DNA of 62,691 nucleotides from CAWKDC01 sp964383495 (GTDB lineage: Bacteria > Pseudomonadota > Gammaproteobacteria > JABCZS01). Of the stretch, positions 50,418 through 58,437 are shown in pieces (within the stretch, counting starts at the first letter, position 1; the number at the start of each line of letters is the position of its first letter). Where the stretch lies: positions 1 through 62,691 of the forward strand of contig CAYLHG010000008.1 in NCBI GenBank assembly GCA_964383495.1, given 5' to 3'. Made by a program: the position numbers and the translations under genes. Under the pieces are notes generated by a model. That model saw only the letters and a list, made by a program, of their open reading frames with translations, did no database searches and was not told where the DNA came from.

Positions 50418-53400
50418 TTTCATGGAGCCGATTTTGAGCTCGATTGATGTGTTATTAGAGTGGGTTTCAAGTGCATTGAAAAGCACCACAGCCTCTTATT
50501 GTGATTTAGAATCCGTAGATAATCGATATACGTTAGTCACGCGCGATGGAGGCATGCTCAGCATATTTTGCGTCGATGGTGTGCAATTTATGGTAGGCGG
50601 AGAAGAGTTTGAAAAGTTGCATCAAGGTATTTCTCATGCGTTGGGCACTGTAATGAAGCGCCCTGGATATGGCGCTCAAATGTTTTTTACTTATGACAAT
50701 GCTGAAATTATTACAAGCATTCGTAATATTTTTGCAGGTGCTTATGAAACAGCACAACGCTTACAATTAGAGCTGGATGATTTGTTTGAAGAGCGTGAAA
50801 AAACAATGGCGCGCTACTGTTCAGAAGAAAAAACATTTTTAGTAGTGTGGACTTTCCCTACCGCGTTAACAGATCAACAATTAAAAGCTGCAAATCAAAA
50901 AAAATATGCCACAATTAAAAAAGAAAAATTACCATCCATTCGCTATGCACAAAGTTTGTTTGCTGCGATTCCTGATTTGCGTGAAGGGCATGACTCTTAT
51001 GTTCGTTCTGTTTATACTGAGTTACAATCTTTAGGGTTAACGATTAAGTTAATGGATGTGCATTCTGCATTAACTCAAGTCCGTATGAGCATTGATTCAG
51101 AGTTTACTTCTGAAGATTGGCAACCTTACTTGCCTGGTGATCGTATTCCTGTGCGTGTTTTAGAAGGCTTAAAAAATGATGCATCAGAAATCATGTGGCC
51201 TGCATTATCACTACAATTAATGCCACGGGATGGTGAAAACATTTCTCTTAAGTATGCAAGAATTGGAGATAAAATATTTGCGCCCTTATTTATTGAATTA
51301 TTTCCAAAAGAAGTAAAATCATTCACGCAATTGTTTAATCGTGTTGTAGCTGCCAATATTCCATGGCGTATTTCTTTTATGTTAGAAAGCAATGGAATTG
51401 TGTCACTAAATGCAAAAGCTACGTTAGCTGCTATTTTAAGTTTTGCGGGTGAAAATAACGGATTAATGGCTGATTCTAGAACATTGTTGAATTTTATTCA
51501 AACCAATACAGATGATGCGGTGATAAAATTACAAGTTGCTTTGTGCACATGGGCACCAGCAGACAATATTGCATTATTGAGAACACGCGCAGCAGAATTA
51601 GCGAAAGCAGTGCAAGGATGGGGGCATTGTGAGGTAGCAGAAATTTCAGGTGATCCTTTTGGCGCAACATTATCGAGCGCGTTGGCATTAACATCAAATT
51701 GTATTGCAACGCCGTCTGTTGCGCCTTTATCAGATGTTGCTTACATGTTACCGATCACACGACCAGCATCACCTTGGCATCACGGCGCCATTTTATTTCG
51801 TTCGCCTGATGGAAAACCATGGCCTTATCAACCCGGTTCCTCTTTACAAACCACATGGATTGATTTGATGTATGCGCGTCCTGGTTCTGGTAAATCTGTA
51901 TTATCCAATGCTATTAATTTGGCCCTATGTTTAAACCCTGGGCAGCAACGGCTACCGCGTATCGCGATTATTGATATTGGGCCTTCCAGTTCTGGACTGA
52001 TTTCTTTAGTAAAAGAAGCGTTGCCCAAAAATAGACGTCATTTAGCAGCGTATCATCGATTACGCATGCGAGAAGAATATTCTATCAATCCTTTTGATAC
52101 ACAATTAGGTTCTCGCTATCCTACTCCTATAGAGCGCAGTTTTTTGGTTAATTTTATCGCATTGCTTGTAACACCATTAGGATCTGAGCGTACCTATGAT
52201 GGGATGACAGATATGGTTGGCATGGTGATTGATGAGTTGTATAAAAGCTTTTCTGATAAGGAAAGCCCAAATCGCTATGCACCTGAGATCGAAAAACGTG
52301 TTGATGCATTATTGCCGGGTTTAGGCATAAATATTGATAGCCATACCTCTTGGTGGGAAATTACAGATGCCTTGTTTTCAAAAGGTTATGTGCATGAGGC
52401 CATGTTAGCACAGCGGTACGCCATGCCTTTAATAGCAGATGCAGGCACTATTTGCCGCGCCCCTGCTATCAGTGATTTATTTGGCCGCGTAAAGATAGGT
52501 ACAGGTGAAACATTGGTTGAAGCATTTAACCGCATGATTTCCAGTGCTATTCGGGAATACCCATTATTAGCGCGCCCTACACAATTTGATTTGGGTGAGG
52601 CACGCGTTGTTTCGCTGGATCTTGATGAAGTTGCAAAAACAGGAGGCGAAGCAGCGGATAGGCAAACAGCTGTTATGTACATGCTAGCGCGCTACATATT
52701 GGCTCGTGATTATTATTTAACGATAGAAAATGTTCAAGATATGCCAGAAACTTATCGTGTTTATCATCGTGCGCGTGTGATGGAAATTCGTGAGGACCAC
52801 AAACGTATTGTCATGGATGAATTCCATCGTACTGCAAAAGCAAAAGCTGTGCGTGATCAAGTGATTGTGGATATGCGTGAAGGGCGTAAATGGAAAGTGC
52901 AAGTTGCTTTGATATCCCAATCTTTAGATGATTTTGACGAAGTGATGGTGGATTTTGCAACATCTATTTATATTATGGATGCAGGCCCCGCACAATCTGT
53001 TGAGAAATCTGCAAAAGTATTTGGTTTGTCGGAAACAGCGAAGTATGCGTTGCGTCATAGAGTGCATGGTCCTCGTGAGGGTGGCGGTACATTTTTGGCA
53101 CAATTTGCTACTAAAGAAGGAATGCATACACATTTATTAACGAACACTATTGGGCCTGTAGAATTATGGGCATTTTCTACCACGGCAGAAGATACTTATA
53201 TTCGTAATCAATTGTATGATCGTATTGGTCCACGCGTTGCAAGAAGAGTGTTGTCTGCAATGTACCCATCAGGTTCTGTGGCTTCAGTTGTTGAGCGGCG
53301 CATGGTAGAATTAAAAGATAGTGGCATGTTAACAGATGAATCGAGCAAAAGTATTTTGCAAAATATTTTGGACGAAATTATTGAAAATTATCGTAACAAT

Positions 53401-53436
53401 CCGCGCTTTTCAGAGTTGCCGGAGAAGAAATTATGA
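50410..53436 (+). CDS. dotO: Dot/Icm VirB4-type ATPase DotO (IcmB)
   Basis: 1008 residues, as in Legionella (1009). Walker A is RPGSGKS (residues 490-496, preceded by IDLMYA), Walker B is RIVMDEFHR (D803/E804), with flanking VirB4 segments QVALISQSLDDFDEVMVDFA and PREGGGTFLAQFATKEGMHT. The N-terminal half contains DLESVDNRYTLVTRDGGMLS. The start at 50410, directly after GGAGGGGAG, is chosen over upstream in-frame starts lying inside dotN. It forms the hexameric base of the secretion channel on which DotB docks. Confidence 0.97.
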   Translation: MPDFMEPILSSIDVLLEWVSSALKSTTASYCDLESVDNRYTLVTRDGGMLSIFCVDGVQFMVGGEEFEKLHQGISHALGTVMKRPGYGAQMFFTYDNAEIITSIRNIFAGAYETAQRLQLELDDLFEEREKTMARYCSEEKTFLVVWTFPTALTDQQLKAANQKKYATIKKEKLPSIRYAQSLFAAIPDLREGHDSYVRSVYTELQSLGLTIKLMDVHSALTQVRMSIDSEFTSEDWQPYLPGDRIPVRVLEGLKNDASEIMWPALSLQLMPRDGENISLKYARIGDKIFAPLFIELFPKEVKSFTQLFNRVVAANIPWRISFMLESNGIVSLNAKATLAAILSFAGENNGLMADSRTLLNFIQTNTDDAVIKLQVALCTWAPADNIALLRTRAAELAKAVQGWGHCEVAEISGDPFGATLSSALALTSNCIATPSVAPLSDVAYMLPITRPASPWHHGAILFRSPDGKPWPYQPGSSLQTTWIDLMYARPGSGKSVLSNAINLALCLNPGQQRLPRIAIIDIGPSSSGLISLVKEALPKNRRHLAAYHRLRMREEYSINPFDTQLGSRYPTPIERSFLVNFIALLVTPLGSERTYDGMTDMVGMVIDELYKSFSDKESPNRYAPEIEKRVDALLPGLGINIDSHTSWWEITDALFSKGYVHEAMLAQRYAMPLIADAGTICRAPAISDLFGRVKIGTGETLVEAFNRMISSAIREYPLLARPTQFDLGEARVVSLDLDEVAKTGGEAADRQTAVMYMLARYILARDYYLTIENVQDMPETYRVYHRARVMEIREDHKRIVMDEFHRTAKAKAVRDQVIVDMREGRKWKVQVALISQSLDDFDEVMVDFATSIYIMDAGPAQSVEKSAKVFGLSETAKYALRHRVHGPREGGGTFLAQFATKEGMHTHLLTNTIGPVELWAFSTTAEDTYIRNQLYDRIGPRVARRVLSAMYPSGSVASVVERRMVELKDSGMLTDESSKSILQNILDEIIENYRNNPRFSELPEKKL

Positions 53437-54131
53437 TGCGATATATTGCCCCCATTATCATATTATGTTTATTAGGTTGTGCAGGCGATTTTCACCAGGT
53501 TGATCCAAAATCTCCTGGTTACCTGCCAGCATTGATTGATGCGCCAGTGAAAGTCACGATTAACCAAGGTGTTGATACGCATCATTATAAACCATTAGTC
53601 TATGTGAATATTAAAATGCACGGAGTTTCAAATTGGCATGAATACCAAGATTACATTATGCAATCCATTAAAAAATTAGGTTTTTTCGAACAAGTGATTA
53701 CGCGTGAGCCTACTGTTTTTATTAATCACCGTGCATTTGATCCTACGATGATCGTGGGTGAAAAGCCTTGGATAGATGTAGATTCACGTATTCCTTATCA
53801 AGCGTTATTGAAAGCTTATGGTACTCATTTTTTGATTTTAGATGTAGAATTGTATAGCAAATCAACACATCCAAATGATTTAACAAGCTATACTTTCGAA
53901 CTAAAAATGATAGAACCAACTTCTCAGCGTGCATTGATGACAGCAGCAAATCAAAATATGTCTAGACAAGCGGGTATCGATAAATCAGTGATTAATCCTG
54001 TATTGAATTATACATTAGGATATTTACAATTTTACGATTCAACTTATCCAAAGCCTGTGAAAGAGCCAGAAACATGGTATGAATGGTGGGAGCAACTAAA
54101 TGATGATTTCGTGGAAGCCATGTTTGTTTAA
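53433..54131 (+). CDS. Unrecognised lipoprotein between dotO and dotK
   Basis: 232 residues with a lipoprotein signal peptide (MRYIAPIIILCLLGCAGDF, lipobox LLGC) and a mixed alpha/beta periplasmic domain (LVYVNIKMHGVSNWHEYQDY, THFLILDVELYSKSTHPNDL, TSYTFELKMIEPTSQRALMT). The C-terminus is Trp/Tyr-rich (ETWYEWWEQLNDDF). It overlaps the dotO stop by four bases and dotK by 32 bases, so it is firmly part of the operon. It resembles none of the canonical Dot/Icm lipoproteins (DotC, DotD, DotK). A lineage-specific core component is a reasonable inference. Confidence 0.75.
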   Translation: MMRYIAPIIILCLLGCAGDFHQVDPKSPGYLPALIDAPVKVTINQGVDTHHYKPLVYVNIKMHGVSNWHEYQDYIMQSIKKLGFFEQVITREPTVFINHRAFDPTMIVGEKPWIDVDSRIPYQALLKAYGTHFLILDVELYSKSTHPNDLTSYTFELKMIEPTSQRALMTAANQNMSRQAGIDKSVINPVLNYTLGYLQFYDSTYPKPVKEPETWYEWWEQLNDDFVEAMFV

Positions 54132-54666
54132 ATTTATTTTTTGCATGATAGCATTCGTGCTCACGGGCTGTGGGGCTGGGCCTTCTATTCAAGTGGAACC
54201 TCCTGCCATGCAAAGAGGTGTAACGCAAGGGGTTAAAGTAGAAGGTGAGTCGAATCAATTTGTATCATTACAAAAATACGGTATTTTTATTGCAGATAGC
54301 AGAGAAGGCACACATGTTATTTTGCCAGCGGATAGGTTGTTTGTGCAAACAGTGCCTAACATTGTACTAAACCCAGATTTTTATGCTGTGCTGAACGATT
54401 TGGTGCGCATTTTAAATGTTTATCCTAAAGTAAAAATTTCGGTGATAGGCCACACAGATAATACAATGAGTGGAAAATTGCAAGCAGAAGTATCGCTAAA
54501 CGAAGCGCGTGTGGTAGCGGATTATTTAACAGCGGGTAGTGTGGATGGTGGGCGGATCCGTCGCATTGAAGGCATGAGTGATCGCCAACCGATTGCGCCG
54601 AATGATTTTGCTGGCCGGCAATTAAACCGACGTGTGGAAGTGATAGTCGGAGCACCGTTGAAATAA
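54100..54666 (+). CDS. dotK: Dot/Icm OmpA-like lipoprotein DotK (IcmN)
   Basis: 188 residues (Legionella 189). The signal peptide and lipobox are LFKFIFCMIAFVLTGCGAGP. The C-terminal OmpA-like peptidoglycan-binding domain includes VKISVIGHTDNTMSGKLQAE, VSLNEARVVADYLTAG and GRQLNRRVEVIVG. It probably anchors the secretion complex to the cell wall. The start overlaps the preceding lipoprotein gene by 32 bases. It is the last gene of the operon; its stop lies one base from the 3' end of the convergent RNase P RNA. Confidence 0.92.
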   Translation: MMISWKPCLFKFIFCMIAFVLTGCGAGPSIQVEPPAMQRGVTQGVKVEGESNQFVSLQKYGIFIADSREGTHVILPADRLFVQTVPNIVLNPDFYAVLNDLVRILNVYPKVKISVIGHTDNTMSGKLQAEVSLNEARVVADYLTAGSVDGGRIRRIEGMSDRQPIAPNDFAGRQLNRRVEVIVGAPLK

Positions 54667-54667
54667 A

Positions 54668-55009
54668 ACGAGCCGATCGGTAAGCCGGGTTCTGTCGTGA
54701 ACAATCATTCGTCTAGGCGTTACGTCGCCGTAACGCTCAAGCGACCAACCCGGACCCAGCACGGGCAGTGCTATAAGGTCCCTATTTGGTCTTGCTCCAG
54801 GTGGGGTTTACCCTGCCACATCTGTTACCAGATGCGCGGTGCGCTCTTACCGCACCATTTCACCCTTGCCTTATTTTGCAAGCAAAACAAGGCGGTATAT
54901 TTTCTGTGGCACTTTCCGTAGGCTTGCGCCTCCCAGGCGTTACCTGGCACCCTGCCCTATGGAGCCCGGACTTTCCTCTGCTTACGCAGCGATTGCTTAA
55001 TCGGCTCGT
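54668..55009 (-). ncRNA. rnpB: RNase P RNA, bacterial type A
   Basis: Catalytic RNA that trims the 5' ends of tRNA precursors. On the minus strand the 5' conserved core GAGGAAAGTCCGGGCTCC (about 54960-54977) and the 3' core ACAGAACCCGGCTTAC (about 54681-54696) are both exact. The ends are set by the P1 helix: TCGGCTCGT on the plus strand at 55001-55009 pairs with ACGAGCCGA at 54668-54676. The length of 342 bases is usual. P1 followed by TTTTATTT on the minus strand may also end transcription. Open frames here are incidental. Confidence 0.95.
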
Positions 55010-55114
55010 GGCTATGGTACCACGCTTAGCGTGCAGATTAAAGGGGCGTTCATTAGGACTTTCATTTTTGAAGTATGCTACACTTTGGCCAAAGACTAGC
55101 TAAATAGGAAGACC

Positions 55115-55828
55115 ATGATTACTCGCCCCGCGTTATTGTGTTTGATGACAATTAGTTTCTTATTTTTTATATTTGCTTGGTATGATACTGTTCATGCGCA
55201 TGCGTTTACGTTTACCTTGAACGAACATATCTATGAGTGGTTGAGAGTACCTCAATACTATGAGATTTGGTTTGTGATTACTATGTTAGGGCATGAGTCA
55301 GTGTTTGTGCTCATGACAGGTTTTTTATTATTACACTTATTCCGCAATAAGCAAACAAAAGCGTTTACTTATTGCCTTGTGACAGTTGTGATTGTATGCG
55401 CTTTAACGATGCTATTTAAGCATATTGCGCACACACCGCGCCCCATGCCATTTCATGCTGAGCTTGACTCGTTCCCCAGCGGGCACACGACGCGAGCTAC
55501 TTTATGGTGTGGTATTTTCTTATTTGCTGCGCATATCAGGGCGATTAGATTGCCGCACTATGTAAAATACCTTTTGGTGATTATCCCCATTCTTGTGGCG
55601 TTATCTCGCCTTGGTTTAGGTCGGCATTGGTTGAGCGATGTTGTGGGGGCATATGGGTTCACAACAGGATGCTTGGCACTTATGTTTGCTACGCAGGCTG
55701 AAACCCTTCCAGCTTCTTCGCAACAGGCTCATTCTTCAAGTGCCGATAATCAGGTAGCCCATTCACATAGGGGGGATAATCCTCACCTTGAATCAAAGGC
55801 TCTAAATAATCACGACAAGCTTGAGTAA
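55115..55828 (+). CDS. PAP2-family membrane phosphatase
   Basis: 237 residues with about five to six membrane helices and the three phosphatase motifs: KHIAHTPRP, FPSGHTTRA and SRLGLGRHWLSDVV, with catalytic His in the last two. Enzymes of this family dephosphorylate lipid phosphates such as undecaprenyl pyrophosphate, phosphatidic acid or lipid A; the substrate is unresolved. The last 46 residues are polar, low in motif content, and encoded by DNA that is also the 3' end of the phosphofructokinase gene on the other strand. Confidence 0.88.
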   Translation: MITRPALLCLMTISFLFFIFAWYDTVHAHAFTFTLNEHIYEWLRVPQYYEIWFVITMLGHESVFVLMTGFLLLHLFRNKQTKAFTYCLVTVVIVCALTMLFKHIAHTPRPMPFHAELDSFPSGHTTRATLWCGIFLFAAHIRAIRLPHYVKYLLVIIPILVALSRLGLGRHWLSDVVGAYGFTTGCLALMFATQAETLPASSQQAHSSSADNQVAHSHRGDNPHLESKALNNHDKLE

Positions 55829-56951
55829 TCCCAAACCCTTCCGAGTTGATGAAATTTTCCGGCATGTGTTTTTCCTTGTTAGCAAGATCGGCCAATGAGG
55901 CTTCTTTCACCGTCCACATATACGGGACGGTAGATTGACGCATAATCACAGGCATCACTGCATTTTTTCCCGCAATGGCATATTCTACAGCTGCTTTACC
56001 CACCGCGTAAGCCTGTTCCGCATCTGTTTCAGACGCTAAATGCCGTGCGCTGCGTTGCAAATAATCGAGCACTGCCCAATGATATTTGTATCCCAATTTT
56101 TCTTTAATCAAGGCGGCGAGGGCAGGGGCCACACCACCTAATTGTGCATGGCCAAATGCATCTTTCAATCCGGTATCACTCAAGAAGCGCCCCTCTGCGT
56201 CTCGTACGCCTTCAGAAACCACCATGGAGCAAAAGCCATATTTTTTCACGCATTCTGACACTTTATTCAAAAAAGTTTCTTCTATAAATGGTTTTTCAGG
56301 GAACAAAATCATATGCGGCCCCTCTTTCACGGAAGTTTTTGCAAGCCCTGCAGCAGCTGCAATCCAGCCAGCATGACGACCCATCACTTCCATGATAAAT
56401 ACTTGGGTAGAAGAAGAACACATAGATGCAATATCAAAGGTGGCTTCACGAATACTCGTTGCTACATATTTAGCAACAGATCCAAACCCTGGGCACGTAT
56501 CTGTGATCGGTAAATCGTTATCAATCGTTTTAGGAATGCCAATGCATTGAATAGGGTAGCCCATTTTTTTGCCTAACTGCGATATTTTATAAGCTGTATC
56601 AGCAGAGTCGCCGCCACCGTTATAAAGGAAAACGTTGATTTTATGTGCTGCGAACACAGCCATTAAACGTTCATATTCTGCAGGATGTGTTTCTAAAGAT
56701 TTTAATTTGTAACGACAAGAACCAAAAGCCCCGCCGGGAGTATAGCGTAATGCTTTGATAGCAATGCTGGATTCGCGAGAGGTATCAATGAGGTCTTCAT
56801 GCAGCACACCCAAAATGCCATTCCGTGCAGCATAGATATTGCCAATTTTGTGGGGCATGGTGCGAGCAGTTTCAATCACACCTGCTGCAGTTGCATTGAT
56901 AACGGCCGTGACACCGCCGGATTGTGCGTATAGAATATTCTTAGGTTTCAT
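55689..56951 (-). CDS. pfp: 6-phosphofructokinase, pyrophosphate-dependent type
   Basis: Phosphorylates fructose 6-phosphate in glycolysis using PPi. The 420-residue protein has KPKNILYAQSGGVTAVINAT and YNGGGDSADTAYKIS, where Asp follows the glycines instead of the Gly of ATP-type enzymes. It also has IGIPKTIDNDLPITDTCPGF and VFIMEVMGRHAGWIAAAAG. These mark the PPi-PFK clade. It overlaps the PAP2 gene by 140 bases tail to tail. Use of PPi fits with the ppa gene at 24.8 kb as a second PPi sink. Confidence 0.9.
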   Translation of the reverse strand: MKPKNILYAQSGGVTAVINATAAGVIETARTMPHKIGNIYAARNGILGVLHEDLIDTSRESSIAIKALRYTPGGAFGSCRYKLKSLETHPAEYERLMAVFAAHKINVFLYNGGGDSADTAYKISQLGKKMGYPIQCIGIPKTIDNDLPITDTCPGFGSVAKYVATSIREATFDIASMCSSSTQVFIMEVMGRHAGWIAAAAGLAKTSVKEGPHMILFPEKPFIEETFLNKVSECVKKYGFCSMVVSEGVRDAEGRFLSDTGLKDAFGHAQLGGVAPALAALIKEKLGYKYHWAVLDYLQRSARHLASETDAEQAYAVGKAAVEYAIAGKNAVMPVIMRQSTVPYMWTVKEASLADLANKEKHMPENFINSEGFGITQACRDYLEPLIQGEDYPPYVNGLPDYRHLKNEPVAKKLEGFQPA

Positions 56952-57039
56952 GTGTCGCGATCTCCTAATACATGGTCGGACATAACGAGAGCAGTCGAGA
57001 TATTATAGGATAGATTCTATTTTGTGGGGAGTATTATTA

Positions 57040-58392
57040 ATGCATATTCATATTATGGGCGTTGCAGGCACCTTTATGGCTGGTGTTGCTCGGCTGGCTA
57101 AGAGTATGGGGTATACGGTGACAGGTTCTGAGCAAGCGGCTGTTTACCCGCCTATGAGTACACAATTAGAAAAAGATGGTATTCGATGGATGGCACCTTA
57201 CGCAGCAGCGAATCTTGAACCAAGACCTGATCACGTCATTGTGGGAAACGCTATTAAACGCGGCAACCCTGAAATAGAAGCAGTATTGAATCAACAAATT
57301 CCCTATAGCAGTGGACCAGAGTGGTTGGCAAAACATTGTTTGCAAGGCCGGCATGTGATGGCGGTATCTGGCACACACGGTAAAACAACAACTAGCACTA
57401 TGCTTGTTTGGATTTTACGAGAAAATGGCATTGACACAGGTTATTTAATTGGGGGGGTGCCTCAACAATTACCAGGTTCAGCATATTTAGGAACATCATC
57501 TTTTTTTGTAATTGAAGCAGATGAATATGATAGCGCATTTTTTGATAAACGATCAAAATTCATTCACTATCGCCCTCGCACTGCCATTATCAATAATATT
57601 GAATTCGATCATGCAGATATTTTTGAAAATATTGCCGCCATTCAAAAACAATTTCATCATTTAATTAGAACGATTCCTTCAGAAGGTTTGATTGTTCACC
57701 CAAGTGACGATCATTTTGTGGATGAAACGTTAAAAATGGGCGTGTGGACGCCGTGCAAAACATTTGGATTAGCGCATGGCGATATGCATGCAATTTTATT
57801 AAAGCCTGATGGAAGTGAATTTGAAGTATGGGATCAAGAAAAATCAGTAGGCAATGTTTCTTGGAAATTAACCGGAGAACACAATATAAATAACGCATTA
57901 TCAGCAATGTCTGCAGCAAAAGCAGCGGGCATCCCGCCTGTGAAAGCATTAGAATGTTTATCAAGATTTCAAGCGCCGAAGCGTCGGATGGAACTGATTG
58001 TCAATCGTAACGGCATATATGTTTATGATGATTTTGCGCACCATCCTACGGCGATGGAAAAAACGTTACACGGGCTGCGCATGAAAGTGGGGGAACAAAA
58101 AATTGTTGTGTTATTAGAGATGCGATCATACAGTATGCGTTCTAATGTGCATGGTGATTCAGTGATTAAATCATTAATAGAAGCAGATGAGGTATATGTT
58201 TTAAAACCGAAAGAATCAGCAAGCGCAGTAGAAGCTTTGGTAAAAACACAGGAACATTGGCGCGCTTACGATGACATTGAACCTCTCACAGCAGATTTGT
58301 TACCCACATTAAAATCGGGTGAACATGTATTAATCATGAGTAATGGTTCCTTTGATGGTCTACGTGAAAAATTGGTTTCGCTTTTAGGGTGA
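57040..58392 (+). CDS. mpl: UDP-N-acetylmuramate:L-alanyl-gamma-D-glutamyl-meso-DAP ligase
   Basis: Murein-recycling ligase that attaches the salvaged tripeptide to UDP-MurNAc. It has 450 residues in three Mur-ligase domains: HIHIMGVAGTFMAGVARLAK, the ATP loop GTHGKTTT (residues 111-118), NNIEFDHADIFENI and VYDDFAHHPTAMEKTLHGLR. The GVAGTFM start and the GGVPQQLPGSAYLG segment distinguish Mpl from MurC. The ATG at 57040 follows GGGGAG; an earlier in-frame start at 57022 lacks a site. Confidence 0.95.
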   Translation: MHIHIMGVAGTFMAGVARLAKSMGYTVTGSEQAAVYPPMSTQLEKDGIRWMAPYAAANLEPRPDHVIVGNAIKRGNPEIEAVLNQQIPYSSGPEWLAKHCLQGRHVMAVSGTHGKTTTSTMLVWILRENGIDTGYLIGGVPQQLPGSAYLGTSSFFVIEADEYDSAFFDKRSKFIHYRPRTAIINNIEFDHADIFENIAAIQKQFHHLIRTIPSEGLIVHPSDDHFVDETLKMGVWTPCKTFGLAHGDMHAILLKPDGSEFEVWDQEKSVGNVSWKLTGEHNINNALSAMSAAKAAGIPPVKALECLSRFQAPKRRMELIVNRNGIYVYDDFAHHPTAMEKTLHGLRMKVGEQKIVVLLEMRSYSMRSNVHGDSVIKSLIEADEVYVLKPKESASAVEALVKTQEHWRAYDDIEPLTADLLPTLKSGEHVLIMSNGSFDGLREKLVSLLG

Positions 58393-58437
58393 ATTTTTAT
58401 CATCTGCCCATTACTCGATATCGTTCAGCGTGAGCTC

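Noticed and set aside
26535..54666. PmrA-type tandem CTTAAT operators upstream of dot/icm genes
   Set aside because: I looked for paired TTAA-type half-sites before icmW, dotD and dotI and saw none convincing; single occurrences elsewhere are not spaced as a tandem.
54697..55103. Open frames within the RNase P RNA region
   Set aside because: The conserved RNase P core sequences and the P1 pairing explain the segment; the frames are incidental.
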